A program made the translations under genes and the position numbers. The notes under the pieces are model-generated. The model searched no databases. It was not told where the DNA came from and saw nothing but the letters and a program-made list of their open reading frames with translations. Shown here in pieces: positions 19,247 through 28,289 of a DNA stretch of 64,000 bases. This stretch comes from Siccirubricoccus deserti (lineage in GTDB: Bacteria > Pseudomonadota > Alphaproteobacteria > Acetobacterales > Acetobacteraceae): assembly GCF_014283215.1 (NCBI RefSeq), contig NZ_JACOMF010000025.1, positions 1-64,000 on the forward strand. Reading direction: 5' to 3'. Numbering within the stretch: the stretch's first letter is position 1; the number at the start of each line of letters is the position of its first letter.

Positions 19247-20011
19247 ATGTCCGCAGCCGCCGATGCCATCCTCGCCGCCTGGCGGGAAAAGCGCGACCTC
19301 GCCCCGCTCTGCGATGCCGCGCCGCGGACGCCAGAGGAAGGCTACGCCGTGCAGCACGAGGTCGCCGCCGCCCGGGGCGCCATCCCGCCCGCCGGCTTCA
19401 AGATCGGCGCGACGACGCAGCAGATGCAGCGTATCCTGGGACTTTCGGGCCCGGCCGCCGGCTTCGTGCCGCAGGCCAGCATCAACCCCAGCGGCACCGA
19501 ATTCCGCTTCGCCGAGTTCCGCAACCCCGGCGTTGAATGCGAGATCGGCCTCCGCCTCGGTTGCGACCTGCCGGCCGGTCCGACGACGCGGGAGCAGGCG
19601 GCGGCCGCGGTTGCCGAGGTCTTTCCCGCCATCGAGATCGTCGAGCGCCGCTACGGCGACATGAGCCGGCTGCACACGCCGACCCTGATCGCCGATCAGG
19701 TGTTCCACGCTTCCGGCGTCATCGGCGCGCCGGTGGCGGATTGGCGCGCGCTCGACCTCGGCGCGGCGCGGGGCGAGTTCCACATTGGCGGCAAGCTGGT
19801 GGCCTCGGGCCATGGCCGCGACCTGCTCGGCCATCCGATGGAGGCGCTGGCCTGGCTGGCGGGGTCCGGCGCGGCGGCGGTGTTCGGCGGGCTGCGGGCC
19901 GGACAGGTGGTCTGGCTCGGCTCGGTCACCCCGCCGATCTGGCTGGAGGGGCCAGGGCTGGTGGAGGCGGTGTTCGACAGGCTCGGCACGGCCCGCCTAC
20001 GCTTCGTCTGA
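19247..20011 (+). CDS. 2-keto-4-pentenoate hydratase / fumarylacetoacetate hydrolase-fold protein
   Basis: A 254-residue protein starting MSAAADAILAAWREKRD, with GGAGGA 7 bases upstream. The segments PPAGFKIGATT, the acidic PGVECEIGLRL (metal-binding glutamates of the family) and FPAIEIVERRY place it in the MhpD/HpcG hydratase group, which adds water to 2-hydroxypentadienoate-type intermediates of aromatic meta-cleavage. No other meta-cleavage gene is adjacent, so the natural substrate cannot be assigned. Confidence 0.8.
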   Translation: MSAAADAILAAWREKRDLAPLCDAAPRTPEEGYAVQHEVAAARGAIPPAGFKIGATTQQMQRILGLSGPAAGFVPQASINPSGTEFRFAEFRNPGVECEIGLRLGCDLPAGPTTREQAAAAVAEVFPAIEIVERRYGDMSRLHTPTLIADQVFHASGVIGAPVADWRALDLGAARGEFHIGGKLVASGHGRDLLGHPMEALAWLAGSGAAAVFGGLRAGQVVWLGSVTPPIWLEGPGLVEAVFDRLGTARLRFV

Positions 20012-20032
20012 CGGCACCGAACCGGCCTTGGC

Positions 20033-20287
20033 TCAGCGACCCGGCCGCCGCTGCGGCGGGTCGGCCGGCGCGGCATCCAGCGGCTCGGAGATGATGCGAT
20101 GGCTGAAGCATTGCAGCGCGAGCAGCGCCACCTCCACCTCGGCCTCATCGGGGTCGAGCCAGCGGGCGCGGTAGCGGTCCCTGGTCCAGCGCGGAGGGGA
20201 CCGTAGCGGGTCGTTCCGGTAGCCGAGAAAAAAGAAGCTCTCGCGCCTGGCATCCGGGTGTCTCGCCGCGATCACGCGCTTGCCCAC
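20033..20287 (-). CDS. Small hypothetical protein
   Basis: An 84-residue basic protein (MGKRVIAARHPDARRESFFF) starting at GTG, with a strong AGGAGGG 7 bases upstream; that start is why I call it. It ends in a proline/arginine-rich tail. It lies on the minus strand between two plus-strand genes. I do not recognise a family. Confidence 0.5.
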   Translation of the reverse strand: MGKRVIAARHPDARRESFFFLGYRNDPLRSPPRWTRDRYRARWLDPDEAEVEVALLALQCFSHRIISEPLDAAPADPPQRRPGR

Positions 20288-20545
20288 GCCGCAACCCTCC
20301 TGACGCCCGGCGCGGCCGAATTGCCGCATGCCACCGGAGCCGGCCTCTCGCAGCCGCCGGCAACGTCATTGTTGCGAGAGCATGGTGGATAAAACCTCAC
20401 CGTGCAGTGCACAACACTGCGACATTGCACAAGGATTGATCGGTCGCTTGACCAGCCGGGCGGCGGGGCTTTCAATCGACGCCTGGCGCGATGCTGCTTC
20501 CCCGATGAACGGCCCTTGAAGCAAGCAACAGGAGGAAATTTCCCG
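20288..20545. other. Upstream region of the amidohydrolase with small inverted repeat
   Basis: No gene is seen. GCAGTG-CACAA-CACTGC at 20404-20420 is a perfect 6-bp inverted repeat about 125 bp before the downstream start and could be an operator. This is weak, position-based inference. Confidence 0.25.
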
Positions 20546-22261
20546 ATGCATACGACGGTGATCCGAGGCGGCACGATCGTTGACGGAACAGGCAAACCGA
20601 GCTTCACCGGCGATGTGGCGCTGGATGGCGACCGCATCGCCCAGGTCGGCGGCAAGGCCGGACCGGGCAAGCGCGAGATCGACGCCGCCGGGCTGCTGGT
20701 CACCCCGGGCTGGGTCGATGCCCACACCCATTACGATGGGCAGGCCACCTGGGACCCGATGCTCGCGCCCTCCTCCTGGCATGGCGTCACCACCATCCTG
20801 TTCGGCAATTGCGGCGTCGGCTTCGCCCCGGTGCGGCGGAAGGACCATAGCCAGCTTATCGGCCTGATGGAGTCGATCGAGGAGATCCCGGGCATCGCCC
20901 TGGCCGAGGGCCTCAAGTGGAATTGGGAGAGCTTCCCCGATTATCTTGACGCGCTCGACGGCATGCAGCGCACCATCGACATCGGCGCGCAGATCCCGCA
21001 CCACCCGCTGCGGGTCTATGTGATGGGCGAGCGCGCCCTGAACCTCGAGGCCGCGACCGCCGACGACATCGCCGAGATGCACCGCCTGACGCTGGAGGGC
21101 ATGAAGGCCGGCGCTTTCGGCTTCACCACCAGCCGCACCAACAGCCACAAGACCCCGACCGGCGGCATGGTGCCCAGCCGCTATTCCGAGATCGAGGAGC
21201 TGATGGGCATCGGCCGGGCGCTGGGCAAGGTCGGCTACGGCGCCTTTGGCATGAACAGCGACTTCGACATCGAGGAGAGCGAGCTCGCCTGGATGACGCA
21301 GCTCGGCAAGGAGACGGGCCGTCCCGTCTGGTTCCTGCTGACCGACCGGCCGACCGATGACCAGCGCTGGAAGCGGCTGATGGATGGCGTGCGCGCCGCC
21401 CGTGCCGCCGGCGCCATGGTGACGGCCCAGGTCCCGGGCCGGCCGGTGGGCGTGATGCTGGGCGCCGATACCGCGCTGAATCCCTTCAGCATCCGGCCCA
21501 GCTACCAGCGGCTGCTGGCCCTGCCGATCGCCGAACGGATGCAGCGGCTGCGCGACCCGGCGGTGCGGGCGGAAGTGCTGGCGGATACGCCCTCCGAGGA
21601 GTTGCTGAACCGCCTCAGCCAGTTCCGCCAGCACATCGTCCGCCGCTGGCACCGCATGTTCAAGCTGGGCAACCCGCCGAATTACGAGCCGGCGGAAAGC
21701 GAGAGCATCGCGGCGGTCGCGCAGCGGGAAGGCCGGACGCCGGATGAGGTGGCCTATGACTACATCGCCGAGGATCCGGCCAACCTGATCTTCTTCCCCG
21801 TCACCGGCTACAACGTCGCCGACCTTGAGGTGACGCGCAGCATGCTGACGGATGACGCGACGGTGCTGGGCCTCTCCGATGGCGGGGCGCATTGCTCCTC
21901 CATCCTCGATGCCGGCATGCCGACCTGGATGCTGATCCACTGGGTGCGAGACCGCAGCCGCGGCCCGCGCCTGCCGCTGGAATTCGTGGTGAAGCGGCAG
22001 ACCAGCGAGACGGCACGCTTCTTCGGCCTGAACGACCGCGGCGTGCTGGAGGTCGGCAAAAAGGCCGATGTGAACGTCCTCGACTTCAACCATCTGCGGG
22101 TGCAGAAGCCCGAGGTGGTGTACGATCTGCCGGCCGGCGGCCGCCGCCTCGTGCAGCAGGCGGAGGGCTACAAGGCGACCTTCGTCTCCGGCGTGCCCGT
22201 CTTCGAGAATGGCGAGCACACGGGAGCCTTGCCGGGCAGGCTCGTCCGCGCCGGCAAATAA
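20546..22261 (+). CDS. Amidohydrolase, N-acyl-D-amino-acid deacylase family
   Basis: A 571-residue metal-dependent hydrolase with GGAGGA upstream of MHTTVIRGGTIVDGTG. The N-terminal beta-sandwich leads to the metal-binding DAHTHYDGQ motif at about residue 60, followed by FGNCGVGFAPVR, which is characteristic of D-aminoacylases. GVLEVGKKADVNVLDF near the C-terminus closes the typical composite domain. The family cleaves N-acyl groups from D-amino acids or related cyclic amides; the actual substrate is unknown. It is convergent with the molybdenum hydroxylase gene and ends at a double hairpin. Confidence 0.85.
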   Translation: MHTTVIRGGTIVDGTGKPSFTGDVALDGDRIAQVGGKAGPGKREIDAAGLLVTPGWVDAHTHYDGQATWDPMLAPSSWHGVTTILFGNCGVGFAPVRRKDHSQLIGLMESIEEIPGIALAEGLKWNWESFPDYLDALDGMQRTIDIGAQIPHHPLRVYVMGERALNLEAATADDIAEMHRLTLEGMKAGAFGFTTSRTNSHKTPTGGMVPSRYSEIEELMGIGRALGKVGYGAFGMNSDFDIEESELAWMTQLGKETGRPVWFLLTDRPTDDQRWKRLMDGVRAARAAGAMVTAQVPGRPVGVMLGADTALNPFSIRPSYQRLLALPIAERMQRLRDPAVRAEVLADTPSEELLNRLSQFRQHIVRRWHRMFKLGNPPNYEPAESESIAAVAQREGRTPDEVAYDYIAEDPANLIFFPVTGYNVADLEVTRSMLTDDATVLGLSDGGAHCSSILDAGMPTWMLIHWVRDRSRGPRLPLEFVVKRQTSETARFFGLNDRGVLEVGKKADVNVLDFNHLRVQKPEVVYDLPAGGRRLVQQAEGYKATFVSGVPVFENGEHTGALPGRLVRAGK

Positions 22262-22272
22262 GCTACCGGGTT

Positions 22273-22326
22273 CCAAGGGCCCTGTGGGGCCCTTGGTGAG
22301 GGCGAGAGGGGCGGAGCCCCTCTCGC
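22273..22326. terminator. Double hairpin terminator between convergent genes
   Basis: Two perfect hairpins lie back to back: CCAAGGGCCC/GGGCCCTTGG at 22273-22296 and GCGAGAGGGGC/GCCCCTCTCGC at 22302-22326. They fill the whole gap between the two converging genes and probably serve both. Confidence 0.8.
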
Positions 22327-24638
22327 TATTGCAGCGCCGCCCAGACCCGCGGCGGCGTCAGCGGCATCTGCAGCCGGTCGGCCGCCGCGGTCTTGCCGCC
22401 ACGCGCCAGCGCATCCGCCACCGCATTCACCAGTGCGGGCGTCGCGCCGATGGTGCCCAGCTCGCCCACCCCCTTCACCCCCAGCGGGTTGGTCTGGCAG
22501 GGGATGCTCTGGTCCAGCGCCGTGGTGTAGGCGGCCACCATGTCGGCGCGCGGCATGGCATAGTCCATGAAGCTGGCGCTCAGCGGCTGGCCGCTCTCCA
22601 GGTCGTAGACCACCGCCTCGAACAGCGCCTGGCCCAGCCCTTGGGCCGCGCCGCCGGCGATCTGGCCCTCGACGATCAGCGGATTCACCACCCGCCCTGC
22701 GTCGTTGACCGAGACGTAGGAAGCGATCCCGATCTCCCCGGTGTCGGGGTCGATCTCCACCTCGCAGATATGGCAGCCATTCGGCCAGGTAGGGCCGGAG
22801 ACGCTGCTGGTGCTGTCGATGAAGATGCGCCCCTCGGGCTGCCGCGCCGCCAGCTCGAACAAGCCGACCGCCCGGTCGGTGCCGGCGATGCGGAAGGCGC
22901 CCTCGGTATATTCCAGGTCCACGGCTGCTGCCTCCAGCGCCTCGGCCGCCAGCTCCTTGGCGGTGGCAACCGTCTTGTCCGATGCCACCTTCACCGCCGA
23001 GCCGGCGGTGAACAGCGACCGGGAGCCGGCGCTGCCGAAGCCGCTGCCGCGGTCGCTGTCGCCGAGCACGATGCGGATGCGCTCCAGCGGCACGCCGAAG
23101 ACATCGACCGCGAGCTGGGCGTAGGAGGTGGCGATCCCCTGCCCCATCGCCTGGGTGGTGGCGTAGATCTCGATCTCGCCATCGCCCTTCACCGCAACGG
23201 TGACCCGCTCCTCGAAGACATTGCCGCCGGTCCATTCGAGGAAGGTGGCGATCCCCCGCCCGCGCAGCTTCCCGGACTTCGCGGTCTCGGCGGCACGCGC
23301 GGCGAAGCCGTCCCAATCCGCCAGCTTCAGCCCCTGGTCCATCACCTGCTCGAACCGGCCGCTGTCGTAGGTCTGGCCCATGGCATTGGTGTAGGGCATG
23401 CGCGCCGGGTCGATCAGGTTGCGCCGCCGCAGCTCGGCCGGATCAAGGCCGAGCTTGCGTGCGGCGGCATCCATCAGCCGCTCGATGATGTAGATCGCCT
23501 CCGGCCGGCCGGCGCCCCGATAGGGGCCGGTCGGCGCGGTGTTGGTCAGCAGGGCGGTGAACTGGAAGTCGATGCAGCCGATGTCGTAGACACTGGTCGA
23601 GACCCAGGGGCCGATCAGCAGCTGGATGGCGACGCCGGCGGCGCGGGTATAGGCGCCCATATTGGCCAGCGTCCGTACCCGCAGCGCCAGCACCCGGCCA
23701 TCGGCATCGAGCGCCATCTCGACCTTGCTTTCGGTGTCGCGGCCATGCAGCGCGGAGAGGAAATCCTCCACCCGTGTCGCCGCCCATTTCACCGGCCGGC
23801 CAAGCTTCCGCGCGGCGAAGGCCACCACCGCATCCTCCGGGTAGAGCCCGGTCTTCATCCCGAAGCCGCCGCCGACATCGCCGACCAGCACCCGCACCTT
23901 CTCTGTCGGGAGTCCCAGCACCTCGTTGCAGAGCTGGTCGCGCGCGCCGGAGGGCATCTGCGTGCTCATCCGCAGGGTGATGCGGTCGCTGGCGGCATCG
24001 TAAGCGGCGAGCACCACGCGCGGCTCCATCGAGACCGGCGCCAGCCGCTGGTTGGTGAGGTCGAGGCCGACGACATGCGCCGCCTCGGCGAAAGCGGCCT
24101 CGGCCGCGGCGCGGTCGCCATAGCGGGTCTCGGCCACCACATTGCCCTGCGGCCAGACCTGCGGCGCGTCCGGCGCGGCGGCCGCAGCCAGGCCGATCAC
24201 CGCCGGCAGCTCCTCGTACTCCACCTCGACCAGATCGGCGGCGTCGCGGGCGATGCCGACGCTTTCGGCGATGATCGCCGCGACCGCCTCGCCGGCGAAG
24301 CCGACCGTGCCGACCGCCAGCACCGGCCGCGCCGGCGCCGCAAGCGGCGAGCCGTCCGGCTTTTTGAAGGGCAGCGCGACCCCAAGCCGCCGCAACCCGG
24401 CGGCTTCGAGATCCTCGCCGGTCAGCACCGCGACCACGCCGGGCAGCGCCAGCGCCGCCGCGGTGTCGATGGAGACGATCCGGGCATGCGCATGCGGCGA
24501 GCGCAGGAATACGAGATGGATCTCGCCGTGGAGGGATTCATCGTCGGTGAACCGGCCGGCGCCGCTGACCAGCGGCCGGTCCTCGATCCGCCGCACCGCC
24601 TGACCGCTGCCGAACCGGCCGAAATTGGTGCCTGTCAC
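22326..24638 (-). CDS. Xanthine dehydrogenase/CO dehydrogenase-family molybdopterin-binding subunit
   Basis: A 770-residue large subunit of a molybdenum hydroxylase, starting at GTG. The N-terminal RRIEDRPLVSGAGRFTDD is the family hallmark. GDVGGGFGMK, YRGAGRPEAIYIIERLMD and the C-terminal GVKGVGELGTIGATPA (with the glutamate placed like the catalytic one) are present. I do not see the AYRCSFR loop of true CO dehydrogenase, so a hydroxylase of another substrate is more likely. The FAD and 2Fe-2S subunits are not adjacent, so it is an orphan here and needs partners elsewhere. Confidence 0.85.
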   Translation of the reverse strand: MTGTNFGRFGSGQAVRRIEDRPLVSGAGRFTDDESLHGEIHLVFLRSPHAHARIVSIDTAAALALPGVVAVLTGEDLEAAGLRRLGVALPFKKPDGSPLAAPARPVLAVGTVGFAGEAVAAIIAESVGIARDAADLVEVEYEELPAVIGLAAAAAPDAPQVWPQGNVVAETRYGDRAAAEAAFAEAAHVVGLDLTNQRLAPVSMEPRVVLAAYDAASDRITLRMSTQMPSGARDQLCNEVLGLPTEKVRVLVGDVGGGFGMKTGLYPEDAVVAFAARKLGRPVKWAATRVEDFLSALHGRDTESKVEMALDADGRVLALRVRTLANMGAYTRAAGVAIQLLIGPWVSTSVYDIGCIDFQFTALLTNTAPTGPYRGAGRPEAIYIIERLMDAAARKLGLDPAELRRRNLIDPARMPYTNAMGQTYDSGRFEQVMDQGLKLADWDGFAARAAETAKSGKLRGRGIATFLEWTGGNVFEERVTVAVKGDGEIEIYATTQAMGQGIATSYAQLAVDVFGVPLERIRIVLGDSDRGSGFGSAGSRSLFTAGSAVKVASDKTVATAKELAAEALEAAAVDLEYTEGAFRIAGTDRAVGLFELAARQPEGRIFIDSTSSVSGPTWPNGCHICEVEIDPDTGEIGIASYVSVNDAGRVVNPLIVEGQIAGGAAQGLGQALFEAVVYDLESGQPLSASFMDYAMPRADMVAAYTTALDQSIPCQTNPLGVKGVGELGTIGATPALVNAVADALARGGKTAAADRLQMPLTPPRVWAALQ

Positions 24639-24774
24639 GATATGCCCTGCTCCTCAAACGCCTGCCGACCGGGACAGCCGAGACGGCGCCGGTCCGGTGG
24701 GGATCTGAACCGCCGGCGGAGCTGGTGGCAAGGGCACGGGTGTGCCGCCGGTGGCACACCCGCCGTGGCAAGCG

Positions 24775-25587
24775 TCAGCGCGGCCCCGGCGCCCCCAGTT
24801 GGCGCGGCGGGCCGGCGAGCTGGTTCTGCCGCAGGGCAGCCAGCCGATCGGCCAGGCTGGTCGGCGCCGGACGCGCGCCGGAGGCAGCCGCCATCGCCGC
24901 CGCGATATTGGGATCATCCTGTTCTGGCTTCGTCTGGTGCAGCAGCCGCGCCTTGGCATTGGCGGCCTCCGCCGCGGCCAGGTTACGCGCGGCATTGTCC
25001 TGCATGGCCTTCAGGGCAACCGACAGTCCGCTGGTGGCGCCGGAGAGGCCAGCCGCCTGGCGCGCCGCCTCGGCCCGGCGCTCCGCCATGTCCCGCTGCT
25101 GCTCGGCCCTGCCCATGTCCCGCTGCGCCCGGTTCAGCGCGTCGCGGGCCGATTTCAGCTTCTGGCCGGCCTGGGCATAGGTGTCCTCCAGCATCTGCAG
25201 GAAGCTGCCGGCATCCTCGGCATCCTGCTTCTCCCGCTCCACCTCCGGCGCCATCTGCTCCAGCATGCCGACCAAGGTCGTGAGGCTGCGCTCGAGCCCG
25301 GCCTTGGTCGCCGCATCGGCCTCCGCCTGGATGCGGGCGTGCAATTGCTCCGCCGCCGCCATGCGCTGCTGCGACAGCTGGACGATGGCGTCGGCCTCCC
25401 TGCGCTCCCGGTCGAAGGCCTGGCGGGCCTCGGCGACCCGGCGGCCGAGCTGGTCCAGATGCTGCTCCATGGTGCGCAGCTCGGCCTCGGTCGCCGCCTT
25501 GGGGTCCCAGCGGACCAGCGCCTCCACCGCGCCCTGGACCGCCTGGTCCGTCTTCACGCCGACGAGGTTGCGGATGAACGAAATCAT
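24775..25587 (-). CDS. PspA/IM30-family membrane stress protein (YjfJ-like)
   Basis: A 270-residue, largely coiled-coil protein from the ATG giving MISFIRNLVGVKTDQAVQG, with GGGAGA upstream. Heptad-like helices span about residues 30-210 and a proline-rich C-terminal tail follows. PspA-family proteins polymerise on and protect the inner membrane. It is the last gene of an operon with DUF350 and DUF2491 proteins, matching E. coli yjfJ rather than pspA, since no pspBC or pspF is nearby. Confidence 0.75.
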   Translation of the reverse strand: MISFIRNLVGVKTDQAVQGAVEALVRWDPKAATEAELRTMEQHLDQLGRRVAEARQAFDRERREADAIVQLSQQRMAAAEQLHARIQAEADAATKAGLERSLTTLVGMLEQMAPEVEREKQDAEDAGSFLQMLEDTYAQAGQKLKSARDALNRAQRDMGRAEQQRDMAERRAEAARQAAGLSGATSGLSVALKAMQDNAARNLAAAEAANAKARLLHQTKPEQDDPNIAAAMAAASGARPAPTSLADRLAALRQNQLAGPPRQLGAPGPR

Positions 25588-25654
25588 GATCGCGTCTCCC
25601 TGTTTCTGATCCGGCCTCGCCGGCCGGAGCGATGTCCTCGATGCCGGTGCACGC

Positions 25655-26068
25655 TCAGCCCGCCATGGCGCCGGCATTGATCAGCGCCACGGCGATCTGA
25701 ATGCCGGCGACCACGCTGGCGGCGGCGGCATTGCCCTCCTCGATCATCCGTCGCAGTGGCCGGAACAGCGCCGCGGTGACGCCGAAGGCCAGCAGTTGCA
25801 GCACCACCGCCACCACGCCCCAGAGCAGGATGTCGAGCGTCAGCAAGCTGGTCGCCAGGGTTGCGGCCAGCGGAATGGCGAGCGCCACGATCGAGCCGGT
25901 CAGCACGATGCCGCCGGCGACATTGCCCTGCCGCACCAGCCGCATCTCGTGGAAGGGCGTCAGCGCCATGTAGCAGCCGACCCCGATCGCCAGCAGCGCC
26001 AGGGTGACGCCGGCTTGCAGCACCAGGACGGGAAGGCCGATCGAGAGGGTTTCTAGGATGCTGTCCAA
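25655..26068 (-). CDS. DUF350 membrane protein (YjfL-like)
   Basis: A 137-residue protein with four predicted membrane helices. The start is a TTG with GGAAGGA 6 bases upstream (MDSILETLSIGLPVL). The sequence GCYMALTPFHEMRLVRQGNVAGGIVLTG, given here as GCYMALTPFHE then RQGNVAGGIVLTG, is typical of DUF350. Function is unknown; the family co-occurs with PspA-like and DUF2491 proteins, as here. Confidence 0.8.
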   Translation of the reverse strand: MDSILETLSIGLPVLVLQAGVTLALLAIGVGCYMALTPFHEMRLVRQGNVAGGIVLTGSIVALAIPLAATLATSLLTLDILLWGVVAVVLQLLAFGVTAALFRPLRRMIEEGNAAAASVVAGIQIAVALINAGAMAG

Positions 26069-26084
26069 GGCAAATCCTTCCGGG

Positions 26085-27656
26085 TCAGGCCAGGGAGAGC
26101 GAGGCCGGGTTGATGTCGATGCCGGCGCGGATCTCGACCCAGGCGCGGGCGCCGGCCTCCAGCGCGGAGGCCAGGATGTATTCGGTCTCCGGCGCTGGCG
26201 CGGCGGCACCGGTTGGAGCGGCGTAGAGCATCGCCTGGATTCGCACCTCCTGGGTGCCGGCCAGGCCCTCGATGGTCTCGACCATGCTGCGCGGCGGCAC
26301 CGGGTTGGGTCCAGGCGCCCAGAGCCGGGTGTAGAGCTTGCCATCCTTGGTCTGGAATTCCGGCCAGCCGATCATCCCCTGCTGCGGATCCAGCCAGGCG
26401 CCCCATTCCGCCGTATCGGCCGGCGTCACTTCATCGATGGTGGCGAAGTAGCGGCATTCGCCGAACTGGCCCTCCGCATCCAGATGAATCTGGAACAGGC
26501 CGCGCCCATCCGGCAGGTAGAGCCGGGTCAGCTCGTCGGCGCCCTCGCGGATCCGGCCGACGGCCTGCACGCTGACCCGCGGGTCGGCCTCGGCGAAGGC
26601 TGGCGGCGGCACCTTCAGCGCATTGCCGGCGAGCAGGAAGGGCGTGGGGTCGCAGGTCAGGGTCATGCCCACCCGGAAGCGGGGTGCCGCGCTGAAGTCG
26701 GATCGCGCGCCGATATCCGGCATGCGGCGGCCCGGCGCCGCGGGTTGCGCCGATGATGCAGCCCGACGGCGGCGCAGGGCCAGGAGGACGAAGGCGCCAC
26801 CGCCGCCGAGGATCAGCAGCCAGAGCAGCGGCGATGGGCCGCTGTCCTCCAGGGACGGGGTGCGGGCATCGGCGCGCGGCGCCAGCGCGACCTCGGCCGG
26901 CACGCCAGGCGGCAGGTAGTTCGGGTCGCGCGGCTGGTCCTGCCGCTCGGCGAGGCGTCGGTCGAGCTCATCCAGGCGCTGGCGAAGCTCGGCATTCTCC
27001 TGCGCCTGCCGCTCCGCCTCGGCCCGCCATTGGCGGTAGCCCGGATCGTCCTGGTGATTGTGGAAGAAATCCACCGCGCCGGCACGGCCGAGGTTGCTCA
27101 GCAGGTAACCGAGAAAGACGCCGCTCCAGAGACCGAAGCTGCGGTTGCCGAGCCCCGGCAGGCCGCCGGGTGACCAGCCCCGGTCGCCGTACCAGCCGCC
27201 GTTCCGGCCGACCGGCGCTGTGCCGCCGCGCCGCCACCAGCCGGGATCCGGGTTGGGCGACAGCGGCGGTTGGCGCGCCTGCTCCTGCTGTCGGCGCATC
27301 CGGTTCAGCGCCTCCGCCGAGCGTTCCTGCGAATAGCTCCGGTCCCAGGCCGATCCGCGCGGGACGGACGGGTTCACCGACGGGCGCCGCGAGTAGCTTG
27401 GCGCTGGTGAGCCAGGGCGGCCATAGCCGCCGCTCGTGGAGGGTGTCCGCGGCGCCACGCGCGGACCGCCGAAGGACGGCGTGCGGCCGTAGCCGGCGCG
27501 CGGGCGGGAATAGCCGCCACTCGAACGCGCCTGGGCCAGGGCCTCGGTCGCCGTGCCGGCGGCCAGCATCGCACCAAGCGGCCAGGCGGCACCGGCGTGC
27601 AGCAGCAGCAGGCTGAACAGGCAGGCGCGGAGACGCCTCGGCATGCGGGGTTCCAT
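26085..27656 (-). CDS. DUF2491 protein (YjfK-like) with signal peptide and low-complexity N-terminal half
   Basis: About 523 residues. The start is uncertain among three nearby ATGs (27665, 27656, 27644); I used 27656. A signal peptide (LRACLFSLLLLHAGAAWPLG) is followed by about 130 residues rich in Gly, Pro, Arg and Ser, a hydrophobic patch (FGLWSGVFLGYLLSNL), a short charged helical segment, and a membrane span (PLLWLLILGGGGAFVLLAL) with RRRR after it. The C-terminal ~215 residues (FRVGMTLTCDPTPFLL, FGECRYFATIDEV, ARAWVEIRAGIDINP) are the DUF2491 domain. The domain would face the cytoplasm. It begins the operon with DUF350 and PspA. Confidence 0.7.
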   Translation of the reverse strand: MEPRMPRRLRACLFSLLLLHAGAAWPLGAMLAAGTATEALAQARSSGGYSRPRAGYGRTPSFGGPRVAPRTPSTSGGYGRPGSPAPSYSRRPSVNPSVPRGSAWDRSYSQERSAEALNRMRRQQEQARQPPLSPNPDPGWWRRGGTAPVGRNGGWYGDRGWSPGGLPGLGNRSFGLWSGVFLGYLLSNLGRAGAVDFFHNHQDDPGYRQWRAEAERQAQENAELRQRLDELDRRLAERQDQPRDPNYLPPGVPAEVALAPRADARTPSLEDSGPSPLLWLLILGGGGAFVLLALRRRRAASSAQPAAPGRRMPDIGARSDFSAAPRFRVGMTLTCDPTPFLLAGNALKVPPPAFAEADPRVSVQAVGRIREGADELTRLYLPDGRGLFQIHLDAEGQFGECRYFATIDEVTPADTAEWGAWLDPQQGMIGWPEFQTKDGKLYTRLWAPGPNPVPPRSMVETIEGLAGTQEVRIQAMLYAAPTGAAAPAPETEYILASALEAGARAWVEIRAGIDINPASLSLA

Positions 27657-27994
27657 CCTAGGCATAAGCCGGCGCCCTGCGAGGCCGCGGCACAGTCGCC
27701 GTTCAACGGCGCGTCGCTGGCTCCGTTCCGTTGGCCGGGTGGTGCCGTCCGATGCGGGACTGCCCGGCCGGCGCGCATCAGCCGATCTAGCCGCAGCCGC
27801 GCTCCGTTGCGAGGACGGCATCGCTCACGAACTCGTGCGTCCGCCTTATGAACCCATGCGTCGGGTCAGCACGACAGGCAGCGCGCGATGTGCCGCAGGG
27901 CACATCACCACCGGCTTGGCAATACGAAGCTGACCATGCCCGCCGATCAACCCCCGCGGGCATTCCAGCAATCCCAACCTGGGAGACCGACCCA
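27657..27994. other. Upstream region of the repeat-motif small protein
   Basis: Divergent intergenic DNA between the DUF2491 gene and the small protein gene. The only clear structure is a perfect 8-bp hairpin, GATGTGCC/GGCACATC, at 27887-27906, about 90 bp before the start codon. I could not find a convincing promoter. Confidence 0.3.
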
Positions 27995-28270
27995 ATGCCC
28001 ACCTTCCGCTTCGCCGAAGCCGCACTGTCATCCGCCAGCCTCGTCAGCGCCACCGCCACCCAGGCGGAGGTCGCCGAGCTGTCCACCACAGGCATCTTCC
28101 TCGGCGACCCCATCGACAACGGCATGCCGTGGCCCGAGTTGGTGACCGGCCTCATCCCGAAACATGCCGCGGTGGTCGAGCTGATGAAGGTGGACATCTT
28201 CCACCCTGGCCCGATCATTGATGGGATTCCTGCCCCGGATCTCGCCCACGACATCAGCCTGTTCGGCTGA
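27995..28270 (+). CDS. Small protein with duplicated PIxxGxPxPxL motif; candidate peptide precursor
   Basis: A 91-residue protein (MPTFRFAEAALSSASLV) with GGGAGA 8 bases upstream. Residues 34-49 (IFLGDPIDNGMPWPEL) and 68-83 (IFHPGPIIDGIPAPDL) are an internal repeat, identical at 8 of 16 positions. The first 30 residues are helical, Ala/Ser-rich and leader-like. It has no cysteine, no signal peptide and no known domain. The radical SAM gene starts 79 bp downstream on the same strand. Precursor plus radical SAM is the classical layout of radical-SAM RiPP loci, so I infer a modified peptide with two core-like repeats. It could instead be a small protein that merely partners with the enzyme. Confidence 0.6.
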   Translation: MPTFRFAEAALSSASLVSATATQAEVAELSTTGIFLGDPIDNGMPWPELVTGLIPKHAAVVELMKVDIFHPGPIIDGIPAPDLAHDISLFG

Positions 28271-28289
28271 AGTTGCAGCCGCCCGGCGC

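Noticed and set aside
22326-24638. Naming the molybdenum hydroxylase as CO dehydrogenase CoxL
   Set aside because: The active-site AYRCSFR loop of form I CO dehydrogenase is not visible, and coxMS are absent.
22209-25283. A 1024-codon plus-strand frame
   Set aside because: It lies opposite the molybdenum hydroxylase and PspA genes and has shadow-like composition; the opposite strand carries clear family motifs.
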